From positions 2,046,001 through 2,110,000 of the forward strand of contig NZ_CP094289.1 of NCBI RefSeq assembly GCF_022759505.1: DNA of 64,000 bases, read 5' to 3'. Below are positions 1 through 8,590 of the stretch, piece by piece. Below the pieces are notes generated by a model, which ran no database searches, was not told the DNA's origin, and saw only the letters and a list, made by a program, of their open reading frames with translations. Origin of the DNA: Georgenia sp. TF02-10. Its GTDB lineage: Bacteria; Actinomycetota; Actinomycetes; Actinomycetales; Actinomycetaceae. Position 1 is the first letter of the stretch; each line of letters starts with the position of its first letter. Made by a program: the position numbers and the translations under genes.

Positions 1-207
1 CGTGGTGAACTGCGCGCCGGCGCTCGCCGCGGACTGGCCCAGCCAGTAGTGACGGAAGCTGCGGTCGCCGCGGAGGAGGGTCCAGCTCGGGTCGCGCAGC
101 CGGCCGCCCCGCTGCTCGCTTGCGTGGTTGCTTCGTTGGTCGCTTGCCGGGCTGTTCCGCTGGCCGCTTGCCCGGCTGCCCACCCGCCCGCTCCCCTGGC
201 GGCTCAT
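1..207 (-). CDS. MFS transporter, N-terminal fragment (runs off window)
   Basis: The minus strand is open from an ATG at 207 to the window edge (69 codons). After about 45 hydrophilic residues it reads LLRGDRSFRHYWLGQSAASA, which matches the usual beginning of major facilitator superfamily exporters (RxFRxYWLGQxxS, just before and into the first membrane helix). Only that start is visible, so substrate and length are unknown. The tail before the motif is unusually long and rich in Ser, Arg and Gln, so the true start may lie closer to the motif. It is divergent from the CGNR-type regulator at 439, a common regulator/exporter arrangement. Family assignment rests on one motif. Confidence 0.6.
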   Translation of the reverse strand, partial: MSRQGSGRVGSRASGQRNSPASDQRSNHASEQRGGRLRDPSWTLLRGDRSFRHYWLGQSAASAGAQFTT

Positions 208-420
208 GGCGTCCCGCCGGGGCCGAGCGGGGCCGCACTGGGCCAGACTGGAGGGGTGAGCGTACCGAGCGGAGTCGAGGCGAGTGGGGCGGGTGCCTGG
301 AAGGCGACGCCGTCCGTGCCCTGGCCTCCCCGGGTGCCCGCTGCCGTCGCGGCATCGGTGGGTGCTTCGTGGGGTAGGCGCACGGCCCCTCCTCGTGGTC
401 ATCGGCCCCCTCGGCCGAGA

Positions 421-451
421 CGTTACCGATGATTTCAAATGACCGGTAACG
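421..451. promoter_or_regulatory. Perfect inverted repeat over the CGNR gene start
   Basis: CGTTACCG (421-428) and CGGTAACG (444-451) are perfect 8-bp arms with a 15-bp loop that contains the ATG at 439. Position over the start codon, between a divergent regulator and exporter, suits an autoregulatory operator. The dyad is seen directly; the role is inferred. Confidence 0.45.
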
Positions 452-1053
452 GACGCGTGCCGGCGGACAGCGGCTATCCCGAGCCCGGAGGGCGAGCCCC
501 GGCTCCGCCTCCGCTGCGCCTGGCTCAGGTCTTCGTCAACACCGCCGACCGCGAGGCCGGTGCGGACGCCCTGCAGAGTCCCGGCGACCTCGTGCAGTGG
601 CTGGCCAGCTACGACCTGCTGGACGCGCGGGCACCCGCCGGGCCGGACGACATCGCCCTCGCGCTGGATCTGCGGGAGGGGCTGCGGGGCCTCTTCCTCA
701 GCCACAACGACGGGCCGGACGCCGGCCCCACCGACCCGGACGACGTCAAGAATGAACGTCGGCTGGAGCGGGCCTTGGCGCAGCTGCCGGTACGCATGAC
801 GGTCACCGGAGGCGTCGTGGGAACCGCGCCGTCGTCGGACTCCCCGGTCCGGGCCGCGCTCACCGAGATTGCCGTCGTCCTCGTCCGGGCGGACCCGGCC
901 CAGCTGACGCGGCTGAAGGCGTGCCGGCGCGACGTGTGCCGCTGGGTGTTCTACGACTCCTCACGCAACCGGGGCAGCACCTGGTGCGCCATGGGCATCT
1001 GCGGGGCGCGCACCAAGATGGCGACCTACCGGGACCGCCGCCGCGATCGCTGA
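439..1053 (+). CDS. CGNR zinc-finger (ABATE-type) putative regulator
   Basis: This 204-residue protein has the architecture of actinobacterial CGNR zinc-finger proteins. An N-terminal ABATE-like helical region (LAQVFVNTADRE, then a W-L-x-x-Y-D-L-L segment) is followed by a C-terminal zinc finger with four cysteines (CRRDVCRWVFYD, then WCAMGICGARTK). The signature CGNR is CGAR here, a single change at the third position. Family members are regarded as stress- or ligand-responsive transcription regulators, usually untested. It is divergent from an MFS gene and its start codon lies within a perfect inverted repeat, which suggests autoregulation. There is no strong Shine-Dalgarno before the ATG, so a leaderless or short-leader mRNA is possible. 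Confidence 0.8.
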   Translation: MTGNGRVPADSGYPEPGGRAPAPPPLRLAQVFVNTADREAGADALQSPGDLVQWLASYDLLDARAPAGPDDIALALDLREGLRGLFLSHNDGPDAGPTDPDDVKNERRLERALAQLPVRMTVTGGVVGTAPSSDSPVRAALTEIAVVLVRADPAQLTRLKACRRDVCRWVFYDSSRNRGSTWCAMGICGARTKMATYRDRRRDR

Positions 1054-1225
1054 CCCCCGGCGGCGTAGCGGCCGCCGACCGGGTTGGCGCTGGGCATGGC
1101 GTGCGCGTGATGTCCTTCCGCGGCCGGTGGTGACGGTCGTGGCCCGGCCGTCCTGGTGGCGGTCGTGCCCGTCTCGGCGGTGCTGGTGCCCAATCCGCGC
1201 TGTCCACCGTGGTGCGCTCTGACCT

Positions 1226-1670
1226 GTTCGTGCACAGCGGTTCTCCGTGAGGGACGAGCTGGGTGGGGCTGTGGAAGACGGGCCGCCGTGTCGGTCCCGG
1301 GCGCTAACTCTAGCACAGGCGTTCGATGAGAAGCTCGACGGCACGGGTGCTGGGGAGGGGTGGTGGTGATGACGACGGCGACGACGTCCGTGCCGCTGTC
1401 GCTGGTGACCTCGCCGCCGAGTGTGGCTTCCGCGTTGCCGCCCGCCAAGGGGTTGGCGGCCCTGGCGGGCGCAGCGGCGACGTCGGTGGCCGGTAGTGGC
1501 GCCCTGCCTGCTCGTGCACAGAACTTCTCCTCAAGCTGCGGGCTGGGTGGGTCTGTGGAGGGCGGGCGGTCGTGTCGGAGCCTCGCGCTAGCCTCGGTAC
1601 AAGCGTTCGATGAGAGGCTCGACGGCACGGGTGCGGGGAGGGGTGGTGGCGATGACGACGACGATGACGT
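1226..1670 (+). repeat. Duplicated 5' region of a DUF222/HNH gene
   Basis: Two diverged copies of about 150 bp occur at about 1226-1390 and 1510-1674, offset by 284 bp. Shared landmarks are TCGTGCACAG (1228 and 1512), GTTCGATGAG (1321 and 1605), CTCGACGGCACGGGTG and GGGGAGGGGTGGTGG. The second copy leads into the intact HNH gene; the first leads into a short dead-end frame. This covers most of the 556-bp gap between 1054 and 1609. Confidence 0.8.
1360..1510 (+). pseudogene. Truncated paralogue of the HNH/DUF222 N-terminus
   Basis: Downstream of the first leader copy an ATG (1369) starts a frame reading MTTATTSVPLSLV, closely similar to the MTTTMTSVPPAPS start of the HNH gene at 1652. The similarity stops after some 40-45 Ala/Pro-rich codons, where the second leader copy begins. 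I read this as the 5' stump of a duplicated gene whose body was lost. No DUF222 or HNH segment remains here. Confidence 0.55.
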
Positions 1671-3445
1671 CGGTGCCGCCGGCCCCGTCGGGTGTGCCCT
1701 CGCCCGCCGCCCCCGCTGCCGCCTCGCCGGCTGCAGCGCCCTCGCCCGCTGTGCCGGCTCCGGATGTGCTGGTGGGACTGGTCGCTGAGGCGGTGGCCGC
1801 CCTGTCATCGGGGGCGCCGGCCTCGGGCGCCGGCGGGTGGGGGCAGGCGGTGCGGGTGGGGGTGATCGGCGGGCTGGACGCGGTGATCAGGGACCTGACG
1901 GTGTACCGGGGGCAGGTGCTGCTGGCGCACCGGGAGGACGGGGGTTGGGGGACGGGGCAGGACCGGGACTTTGCGGACTGGCGCTCGCGGACCACCGGTG
2001 GTGGGCGGGGCGCGGCGACCGGGGAGCTCGTGGTCGCGGAGGGGATGGCGGAGATCCCGGCCCTGCAGGACGCGGTCGCTCGGGGTGAGCTGGGGCTGGA
2101 GCACGCGAAGGCGCTGGCCCGGGTCCGCCAGGGCGCCTCCGGCCCGGTGAAGGAGGCGCTGTCGGGGGACGTGGGGGCCGAGCTGGTGGAGAAGGGCAAG
2201 GGCCTGTCCGCCCCGGACCTGGCGCGGGAGGCGCGCAGGGTCGCCGCCCAGATCGACGCGGCGGCGGCGCAGGCGGACTTCGAGGCGGTGTGGCAGCGGA
2301 GGTCGGTGACGACCCGGCGCAGCGGCGGGGCGGCGACGGGGCAGTGGGTGCTGGACCCGGTGTCCGGGGCGGTGGTGGCGACCGCGCTGGACGCCATCGT
2401 CGGGGTGCCGGGCAAGGAGGACACCCGCACGAGGGAGCAGCGGCTGGCTGATGCGTTGGTGACGATGGCCTCCCGGGTGCTGCAGGTCGGGGCGGACCTC
2501 AACGGTGCCCAGGTCCGTCCGCACCTGGCGGTGGTGGTCCAGGAGGAGACCTGGGCCGCCACCACCGCGCACCGGCGGGCGCAGGAGGCCGCCGACCAGG
2601 GCGCCGCGTTCGGCCTGACCACCCCCCACCACGAAGACGACGACACCGGGTGTGTGAGGGTGCGGCCCGCGCTGCCGGCGGTGGTGGGGTTGCCGGACGT
2701 GGCCCCGGGTGAGCTGGAGGACGGCACGGTGGTCCCGCTGGGGGAGCTGGGCCGGCTGCTGTGCGACTGCGAGGCCACCCGGGTGGTGCTGGACGCCGCC
2801 TCGGTGGTGCTGGACGTGGGGCAGAGCCAGCGGACCTACACCGGTGAGCTGCGGCGGGCGGTGACGACCCGGGACCGGCGCTGCCGGTGGCCCGGGTGCA
2901 CCGTCCGGGCGTCGTGGTGCGAGGTGCACCACGTGCGGTGGTGGTCCCACGGCGGGGCGACGTCGGTGGCCAACGGGATGACCCTGTGCTCCTTCCACCA
3001 CCACGTGCTGCACGCCCAGCACGTGCTGGTGGTCCCCGGCGGGGAGGGGTTCGCCTTCTACCACCGCGACGGGCACCTGATCGGCACCAGCCCGCACCCC
3101 CCAAGGGGGCCGCGCTCGACCCGACGGGCACCGGTCGCCGACGGGTACACCCCGGACCTGACCGGCACCCGCCAGCACCTCACCGACCCCCTGAACAACC
3201 CCCGGGGCCGTGCGCCCGACCCGCCTACCCGCGTTGACGGCAGACCGGGCCTCGCGCCGGGCGGACCGGGCGGGTTACCGGACGGCTCCAGAGGTCAACC
3301 CGATGCTCAGGGGACAGCCCTGCCCACCAGCCCCGGACCCGGCGGGCGGGCCGGCCCAGACCCGCGCGCCACCGACTCCGCTCGGCCTCACCAGGCGAGC
3401 ACCAGCGCCGAACCCATGCTCTGGGACGACCCCGCCGTCACCTGA
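1652..3445 (+). CDS. DUF222/13E12-family HNH endonuclease
   Basis: A 597-residue member of the large actinobacterial DUF222 (13E12 repeat) family. The N-terminus is a low-complexity Ala/Pro stretch, the middle is the helical DUF222 region (LAREARRVAAQIDAAAAQAD), and around residues 410-470 lies the HNH nuclease: TTRDRRCRWPGCTVRAS, then CEVHHVRWWSHGG, then NGMTLCSFHHHVLH. Two zinc-ligand cysteines, the HH pair and the final H are present, so the nuclease looks intact. The C-terminal 150 residues are Pro/Gly-rich. An in-frame ATG exists at 1610; 1652 is preferred because it follows GGGGAGGGG and because the duplicated upstream copy keeps this start but not the frame of the first. Biological role of the family is unknown. 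It is convergent with metK. Confidence 0.85.
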   Translation: MTTTMTSVPPAPSGVPSPAAPAAASPAAAPSPAVPAPDVLVGLVAEAVAALSSGAPASGAGGWGQAVRVGVIGGLDAVIRDLTVYRGQVLLAHREDGGWGTGQDRDFADWRSRTTGGGRGAATGELVVAEGMAEIPALQDAVARGELGLEHAKALARVRQGASGPVKEALSGDVGAELVEKGKGLSAPDLAREARRVAAQIDAAAAQADFEAVWQRRSVTTRRSGGAATGQWVLDPVSGAVVATALDAIVGVPGKEDTRTREQRLADALVTMASRVLQVGADLNGAQVRPHLAVVVQEETWAATTAHRRAQEAADQGAAFGLTTPHHEDDDTGCVRVRPALPAVVGLPDVAPGELEDGTVVPLGELGRLLCDCEATRVVLDAASVVLDVGQSQRTYTGELRRAVTTRDRRCRWPGCTVRASWCEVHHVRWWSHGGATSVANGMTLCSFHHHVLHAQHVLVVPGGEGFAFYHRDGHLIGTSPHPPRGPRSTRRAPVADGYTPDLTGTRQHLTDPLNNPRGRAPDPPTRVDGRPGLAPGGPGGLPDGSRGQPDAQGTALPTSPGPGGRAGPDPRATDSARPHQASTSAEPMLWDDPAVT

Positions 3446-3584
3446 CCGGTCGCCGGCCCTGCTGAGCAGTCGACATCGTGACGTCTCGAGCGGGCGCGCG
3501 GGCGGGCGACGGCGATGCCCCCGCCGTCAGCGGCCGCCCTCGGCGGGCTCCCTCTCGGTGGGCAACGTCTGCGAGGCCGAGAGC

Positions 3585-4802
3585 TCAGCCGACGGCCCCG
3601 GCCGCCGCGGCGAGGGCGTCGGCGCGGTCGGTGCGCTCCCAGGTGAACTCGGGCAGCTGCCGGCCGAAGTGGCCGTAGGCGGAGGTGTGCCGGTAGATCG
3701 GCCGCAGCAGGTCCAGGTCCTGAATGATCGCGGCCGGGCGCAGGTCGAAGACCTCCCGGATGGCGGCCAGGATCCGCTCCACCGGCACCGTCTCGGTGCC
3801 GAACGTCTCGACGAACAGGCCCACCGGGTTCGCCTTGCCGATGGCGTAGGCCACCTGCACCTCGCACCGGCGCGCGAGCCCGGCGGCGACGACGTTCTTG
3901 GCAACCCAGCGCATCGCGTACGAGGCCGACCGGTCCACCTTCGAGGGGTCCTTCCCGGAGAACGCGCCGCCGCCGTGCCGGGCCATCCCGCCGTAGGTGT
4001 CCACGATGATCTTCCGCCCGGTCAGGCCGGCGTCACCCATCGGCCCGCCGACGACGAACCGCCCGGCCGGGTTGACCAGCAGCTCGGTGTCGGCGGTGCG
4101 CAGGTCCACGCCGGCCTCGGCGAGCACCGGTCGCACCACCTCCGCGGCCACCGCCCGGTGCAGCCAGCGCAGGTCCACCGCGTCGTCGTGCTGGGCGGAG
4201 ACCACCACCGCGTCCAGGCTCACCGCCCGGTCGCCGTCGTAGCCGATGGTCACCTGCGTCTTGCCGTCCGGCCGCAGGCCCGGCACCACCCCCTGCTTCC
4301 GCACCGCGGTGAGCCGCTCGGCGAGCCGGTGGGCGAGGTGGATCGGCAGCGGCATCAGCGCCGGCGTCTCCTCGCAGGCGAACCCGAACATCAGGCCCTG
4401 GTCCCCCGCGCCGAGCCTGTCGAGGTCGTCGTGCGCGCCGGCGTCGTCGCGGTTCTCCAGGGACTTGCTCACCCCGGCGTCGATGTCCGGGGACTGCTGC
4501 CCGATCGACGTCGACACCCCGCACGAGCGTCCGTCGAACCCGATGGCCGAGGAGGTGTACCCGATCCGGGTGACCTCGTCCCGGACGATCTGCGGGATCT
4601 CCACGTAGGCGGAGGTGGACACCTCCCCCACCACGTGCACGAGGCCGGTGGTCACCATCGTCTCCACCGCCACCCGGGCCTCGGGGTCCTGCTCCAGGAT
4701 GGCGTCGAGGATGGCGTCGGAGATGCGGTCGCAGACCTTGTCCGGGTGCCCCTCCGTCACCGACTCGGACGTGAACTGGCGCAGGCGGGCGGGGCGGGTC
4801 AC
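3585..4802 (-). CDS. metK: S-adenosylmethionine synthetase
   Basis: MetK makes S-adenosylmethionine from methionine and ATP in the cytoplasm. The 405-residue protein starts at GTG 4802 ([22 protein letters not shown]). It carries the first-domain methionine/ATP motif [10 protein letters not shown], the hexapeptide [10 protein letters not shown], the second ATP-binding loop [17 protein letters not shown] and the C-terminal Y-GHFGR segment. Length is normal for the family. The start GTG overlaps the coaBC stop (GTGA), implying translational coupling. In most actinobacteria metK is followed by priA; here the next gene downstream is the convergent HNH gene, so priA has been lost or moved. Confidence 0.97.
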   Translation of the reverse strand: MTRPARLRQFTSESVTEGHPDKVCDRISDAILDAILEQDPEARVAVETMVTTGLVHVVGEVSTSAYVEIPQIVRDEVTRIGYTSSAIGFDGRSCGVSTSIGQQSPDIDAGVSKSLENRDDAGAHDDLDRLGAGDQGLMFGFACEETPALMPLPIHLAHRLAERLTAVRKQGVVPGLRPDGKTQVTIGYDGDRAVSLDAVVVSAQHDDAVDLRWLHRAVAAEVVRPVLAEAGVDLRTADTELLVNPAGRFVVGGPMGDAGLTGRKIIVDTYGGMARHGGGAFSGKDPSKVDRSASYAMRWVAKNVVAAGLARRCEVQVAYAIGKANPVGLFVETFGTETVPVERILAAIREVFDLRPAAIIQDLDLLRPIYRHTSAYGHFGRQLPEFTWERTDRADALAAAAGAVG

Positions 4803-6070
4803 CCAGAGATCGTAGTCGCCCGGTCCCACACCCCGAGCACCGCGTCCCACACCGCGTCCGCGACCTCGGCCTTCGTCCCGGCGGCGCGGGCGACGACGTC
4901 CCCGGCCCGGTCCAGGACGGTCACCGCGTTCGGCACGTCGCCGAAGCCGACGGCGGTGCCGACCTCGTTGACGACGAGCAGGTCCGCCCCCTTGCGCCGG
5001 GCCTTCTCCCGCCCGTGCGCGAGCACGTCCCCGGCGTCGTCGCCGGTCTCCGCGGCGAACCCGACGACGACCTGCCCCGCCGCCAGCGGCGCGGCGGCGA
5101 GCTCGGCGAGGATGTCCGGGTTCTCCACCAGCGCGATGGGGGCCGGCCCGGCGCCGGCGGTCTTCTTGATCTTGTGCTCGCTGGCCGCGGCGGGCCGGAA
5201 GTCGGCGACGGCGGCCGCCATGACGACGGCGTCCGCGGCGGCGGCCGCGGCGCGCACCGCCGCGCGCAGCTCGGCGGTGGTCTCCACCGGCACCACGGTG
5301 ACGCCGCCGCCGGGAAGGACGACGGCGTCGACGTTGGCGGCGACGAGCGTCACGGCGGCGCCGCGGGCGGCGGCCGCGGCGGCGATGGCGGCGCCCTGCC
5401 GGCCGGTGGAGCGGTTGCCGAGGAACCGGACCGGGTCCAGGGGCTCCCGGGTCCCGCCGGCGGAGACGACCACGCGCCGGCCGGCCAGGTCGCGGTCGCG
5501 GACCAGGGCGAGCGCGGCGGCGGCGATCTCGGCGGGCTCGGGCAGCCGGCCGGCCCCGGTGTCGGCGCCGGTGAGCCGGCCGGTGGCCGGGTCCAGGACG
5601 TGCACGCCCCGGCCGCGCAGGGTGGCGACGTTGGCGACGGTGGCCGGGTGGCGCCACATCTCGGTGTGCATCGCGGGGGCGAGGAGGACCGGGCAGGTGG
5701 CGGTGAGCAGGGTGGCGGTGAGCAGGTCGTCGGCGAGGCCGGCCGCGGCCCGCGCGAGCAGGTGCGCGGTGGCCGGGGCGACCACCACGAGGTCGGCGGA
5801 GCGGCCCAGCGCCACGTGGTCCACGTGCTCGGCGTCGTCGAAGACGCCGGTGCGGACCGGCTCGCCGGACAGCGCCTCCCAGGTCGGCCGGCCGACCATC
5901 GCCAGGGCCGCCTCGGTGGGCACGACCCGGACGCGGTGCCCGGCCTCGCGGAACAGCCGCAGCAGGTAGGCGGCCTTGTAGGCCGCGATGCCGCCGGTGA
6001 CGCCGAGGACGATGCGCAGCGCGCCGCCGGACCCCGGGGTCTCGGCGGCGCGCGTGGTGGTGCCGGTCAT
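4799..6070 (-). CDS. coaBC: Bifunctional phosphopantothenoylcysteine decarboxylase/synthetase
   Basis: CoaBC performs two steps of coenzyme A synthesis: CTP-dependent ligation of cysteine to 4'-phosphopantothenate, then FMN-dependent decarboxylation. The 423-residue protein has the flavin-binding CoaC domain first ([19 protein letters not shown], with the catalytic-type HTEMW and PAM region around residue 120) and the CoaB domain after about residue 185 ([24 protein letters not shown], the nucleotide-binding signature). The ATG at 6070 lies 11 nt after the rpoZ stop. The frame is open far upstream but without CoaC similarity, so this start is firm. It is in the rpoZ-coaBC-metK run typical of actinobacteria. 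Confidence 0.95.
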   Translation of the reverse strand: MTGTTTRAAETPGSGGALRIVLGVTGGIAAYKAAYLLRLFREAGHRVRVVPTEAALAMVGRPTWEALSGEPVRTGVFDDAEHVDHVALGRSADLVVVAPATAHLLARAAAGLADDLLTATLLTATCPVLLAPAMHTEMWRHPATVANVATLRGRGVHVLDPATGRLTGADTGAGRLPEPAEIAAAALALVRDRDLAGRRVVVSAGGTREPLDPVRFLGNRSTGRQGAAIAAAAAARGAAVTLVAANVDAVVLPGGGVTVVPVETTAELRAAVRAAAAAADAVVMAAAVADFRPAAASEHKIKKTAGAGPAPIALVENPDILAELAAAPLAAGQVVVGFAAETGDDAGDVLAHGREKARRKGADLLVVNEVGTAVGFGDVPNAVTVLDRAGDVVARAAGTKAEVADAVWDAVLGVWDRATTISG

Positions 6071-6081
6071 GCCCGCGTCGG

Positions 6082-6345
6082 TCAGTCCTCGGTGCGGGTG
6101 AGGGTGAGCATGCCCTCGTTGATCTCGCGCATGGCGATGGACAGCGGCTTGTCCTCCTGGGCGGCGGGCACGAGCGGCCCGACGAACTCCAGCAGGCCCT
6201 CCTGGAGCTGGGCGTTGTAGGTGTTGATCTGCCGCGCGCGCTTGGCGGCGTAGATCACCAGCGCGTACTTGTTGTCCACCTTCTCGAGCAGCTCGTCGAT
6301 CGGCGGGTCGGTGATGCCCTCGGGGGCGGCGACGGTTCCGTACAT
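6082..6345 (-). CDS. rpoZ: RNA polymerase omega subunit
   Basis: An 87-residue protein with the omega signature: [30 protein letters not shown] and the C-terminal [13 protein letters not shown] segment. Omega chaperones beta-prime and stabilises the core enzyme. Length is normal for actinobacteria. The 246-nt gap to gmk and a -10-like TACGAT at 6429-6434 suggest it has its own promoter with a leader of roughly 75 nt, although it is co-oriented with gmk upstream. Confidence 0.95.
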   Translation of the reverse strand: MYGTVAAPEGITDPPIDELLEKVDNKYALVIYAAKRARQINTYNAQLQEGLLEFVGPLVPAAQEDKPLSIAMREINEGMLTLTRTED

Positions 6346-6428
6346 GTGACCTTCTTCTGGACGGGTGCGGCGGGGCGGCCGGTGCCGGGCCGGACGAGGG
6401 GCCGGCGTGCGGGCGCGTGCGACATGCC

Positions 6429-6434
6429 ATCGTA
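6429..6434 (-). promoter_or_regulatory. Probable rpoZ -10 element (TACGAT)
   Basis: On the minus strand GGGTACGATGG fits the actinobacterial TANNNT -10 consensus. No convincing -35 lies 17-18 bp upstream. Initiation would fall near 6422, about 77 nt before the rpoZ ATG. Confidence 0.35.
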
Positions 6435-6591
6435 CCCTGCTGCGGCGTGGACCGGCTGGCCGTGCCCGGGCGGGCCGGGCGGGCCATGCGGAGCGCGCTG
6501 CGATGCCTCGGCGGGCCAGGCGTGCCCGGGCGGCGGGTCCGTCGTCGGCGGCCTCGTAGGTTCGGACGACGACGCGCCGTCGGCGATCCGC

Positions 6592-7194
6592 TCAGCGCGC
6601 GGGCAGGCCCATCAGCGCCAGCACCTCGTCGGTGGCCCGGGCGACGTCGTCGTTGACGACGACGTGGTCGAACTCGGTGACCGCGGCGAGCTCCTCGCGG
6701 GCGGTGAGCAGCCGGCGGGCCCGTTCCTCCGGCCCCTCGGTGCCGCGGTGGACGAGCCGGCGCTCGAGCTCGGCGAAGCTCGGCGGGGCGAGGAAGACGA
6801 ACTGGGCGTCGGGCATCGCGGCCCGGACCTGGCGGGCCCCCTGGAGGTCGAGCTCGAGGAAGACGGGCCGGCCGGCGGCGAGCTCGCGCTCCAGCGGCTG
6901 CCGGGGGGTGCCGTACCGGTGCCGGCCGTGCACGACCGCCCACTCCAGCATGCAGCCCTTGGCGACGGCCTCGTCGAACTGGGCGTCGGTGAGGAAGTGG
7001 TAGTGCAGCCCGTCGACCTCGCCGGGCCGCCGGGGCCGGGTGGTGGCGGAGACGGAGATCCACAGGTCGGGCCGCCGCCGCCGCATCTCGGCCATGATCG
7101 TGCCCTTGCCGACGGCGGTGGGGCCGGACAGGACGGTCAGGCGCGCGGGCGAGGCGGAGACCGCTGCCATGGTGTCGGGGGCGGGGTCCGTCAT
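6592..7194 (-). CDS. gmk: Guanylate kinase
   Basis: Gmk phosphorylates GMP/dGMP to the diphosphate with ATP. The 200-residue protein has a P-loop-like LSGPTAVGKGTI near residues 20-32 and the GMP-binding SVSATTRPRRPGEVDGLHYHF segment. The hallmark P-loop serine/threonine after GKG is shifted (GKGTI), as seen in other actinobacterial Gmk. The usual FLEIDxQGxxQV appears as FLELDLQGARQV. The ATG at 7194 gives a 15-20 residue N-terminal extension. Upstream lies 450 bp of repeat-rich DNA before mihF, so whether gmk is transcribed with mihF is uncertain. Confidence 0.95.
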   Translation of the reverse strand: MTDPAPDTMAAVSASPARLTVLSGPTAVGKGTIMAEMRRRRPDLWISVSATTRPRRPGEVDGLHYHFLTDAQFDEAVAKGCMLEWAVVHGRHRYGTPRQPLERELAAGRPVFLELDLQGARQVRAAMPDAQFVFLAPPSFAELERRLVHRGTEGPEERARRLLTAREELAAVTEFDHVVVNDDVARATDEVLALMGLPAR

Positions 7195-7234
7195 GCCGCC
7201 ATCCTGCCAGGGCCGGTCACCGTGGTCCCCCGGC

Positions 7235-7500
7235 GGCTGGACGCCGACGGCGTCCAGGCCGGCCGACGGCGACGGCGGCCGACGGCGGTGATGACTGACG
7301 GCGACGGCGACCGCGACCAACGGCGCTGATGACTGACGCCGACGGCGACGGCGACGACTGACGGCGACGGACGACGACTGACGGCGACCGACGAGGTCGG
7401 CTACCGACGGCGAGTGACAGCGACGGCGACGGCGAGGTCGGTGAAGCGACGGCGACGGCGAGGTCGGTGAAGCGACGGCGACGGCGGCCGCCGGCGGCGT
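7235..7500. repeat. GACGGCGAC-rich low-complexity tract with 26-bp tandem copies
   Basis: The gap between gmk and mihF (7195-7643) is filled with irregular repeats of GACGGCGAC and ACTGACGGCGACGG. The clearest unit is a 26-bp tandem at 7420-7445 and 7446-7471 with a partial third copy to about 7486. Open frames here are repetitive Ser/Arg-rich shadows, so I see no gene in the 449 bp. Confidence 0.75.
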
Positions 7501-7643
7501 CCGTGGTTCGCCGGCGGGACTCGGTCCCGATGCGGGCCTCCGCAGGCAGCCTCGCCGGCGGACTCGTTGCTCTGGTGCGGGGCCTCCGAGACGGGCCCGT
7601 CCGCGCCCCCGTTCCCGGTGCAGGGCCTCGGAGAGGGGGGCGG

Positions 7644-7964
7644 TCAGCCGAACCGCTCCACCAGGGCGGCCGTCTGGTGCGGCCCCAGGCCACGGACCCG
7701 GCGCGCCTCGGAGATGCCGAACTCCGCCATGAGGTTGCGTGCCTTCGCCTTGCCGACTCCGGGCAGGGACTCCAGGAGGGAGACCACCTTCAGCTTGCCC
7801 AGGGCGTCGTCGTCCTTGGCCGACTGCAGGACCTCGGAGAGGCTGACCTGGTTGTACTTGAGCTTGTTCTTCACTTCGGCGCGGGTGGCGCGGGCAGCCG
7901 CTGCTTTCGCCAGGGCTTGGGAACGCTGCTCGGGGGTCAACGGTGGCAGGGGCACGGAAGTCAC
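7644..7964 (-). CDS. mihF: Actinobacterial integration host factor (mIHF/sIHF)
   Basis: A 106-residue basic DNA-binding protein of the actinobacterial IHF family, a nucleoid-associated protein unrelated to the HU/IHF fold. It shows the family segments LTPEQRSQALAKAAAARATRAEVKNKLK and the helix-two-turn-helix region LLESLPGVGKAKARNLM followed by RVRGLGPHQTAALVERF. Start is a GTG at 7964. The neighbourhood pyrF-mihF-gmk is the standard one. The 626-bp untranslated stretch upstream is long for such a gene and holds two small dyads; a leader or separate promoter there is plausible. Confidence 0.95.
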   Translation of the reverse strand: MTSVPLPPLTPEQRSQALAKAAAARATRAEVKNKLKYNQVSLSEVLQSAKDDDALGKLKVVSLLESLPGVGKAKARNLMAEFGISEARRVRGLGPHQTAALVERFG

Positions 7965-8081
7965 CTCGGCGTGTGGAAGGGAAACCGCATGGTGGCACGA
8001 CGGTAGCGATTCAACCGGTCACCGGCAACGGGCCTCCGGCCCCTCGGGCCAGCGTGGCCAGGGGCGACGGGACGGGCTCCC

Positions 8082-8129
8082 AGGCGCCGGCCCGGACGGG
8101 CCCGTAGGCGCCGGCCCGGACGGGTCCGT
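8082..8129. repeat. Two tandem copies of a 24-bp unit
   Basis: AGGCGCCGGCCCGGACGGG followed by C/TCCGT occurs at 8082-8105 and 8106-8129 with one mismatch. It lies in the untranslated gap between mihF and pyrF. Confidence 0.8.
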
Positions 8130-8384
8130 CAGGCGCTCCTCGGTGCCGGTCGGTGCCGCAGCGTTGGACAGTGCCCAGCGCCGGCCGGGGCAGCGGCGCT
8201 CGGACCTGCGGTCTTACCGTCCGACTGGGCCGGTGGGGACGGCGGAGGTGGTGCCGCCGGCGGCAGCGGGACGGCGATGTGACCGCCAGGTGCCTGCCGC
8301 TGCTGCCCGGCGAGGGGGGCCACTGGTGCTGCTGATGCAGGTGTGGTTCGCATCTGGGCAGCCAGGAGGGCCGGCGCCGGCAAT

Positions 8385-8500
8385 AGGAAGGCGTGACTGT
8401 CGGAGAATTAGCGCAAAGGTGCGCGGTGACCGGTGTGCCATCGCTCTTCCGGCGACATCGCCGGCACGGTCGCACATTTGTATTACTTTTCCGCCACTTC
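8385..8500. other. Lower-GC stretch with two short dyads upstream of mihF
   Basis: Within the gap 7965-8590 this segment has clearly lower GC than its surroundings. It contains GCGC-AAAGGT-GCGC (8411-8424) and a perfect CCGGCGA-CA-TCGCCGG (8449-8464), followed on the plus strand by a T-rich run. On the minus strand it could be a promoter or leader for mihF; on the plus strand the dyad plus T-rich run resembles a weak terminator. No coding region was recognised in the 626 bp. Confidence 0.3.
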
Positions 8501-8590
8501 GTAGGTCGCCGCCCGCTGGACGGCTGGGTCCCCGTGGGCCGGTTCGGTTCCCCGGCGCGGGACGGCTGGGTACACCGTGCGGCAGGCGGG

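Noticed and set aside
49-432. Plus-strand open frame of 127 codons near the window start
   Set aside because: Low-complexity Ala/Pro/Arg content and antisense to the MFS N-terminus, which has a recognisable motif.
3446-3584. Bidirectional terminator between the HNH gene and metK
   Set aside because: GCCGCC-CTC-GGCGG can pair, but there is no T-run on either strand and such stems are expected by chance at this GC.
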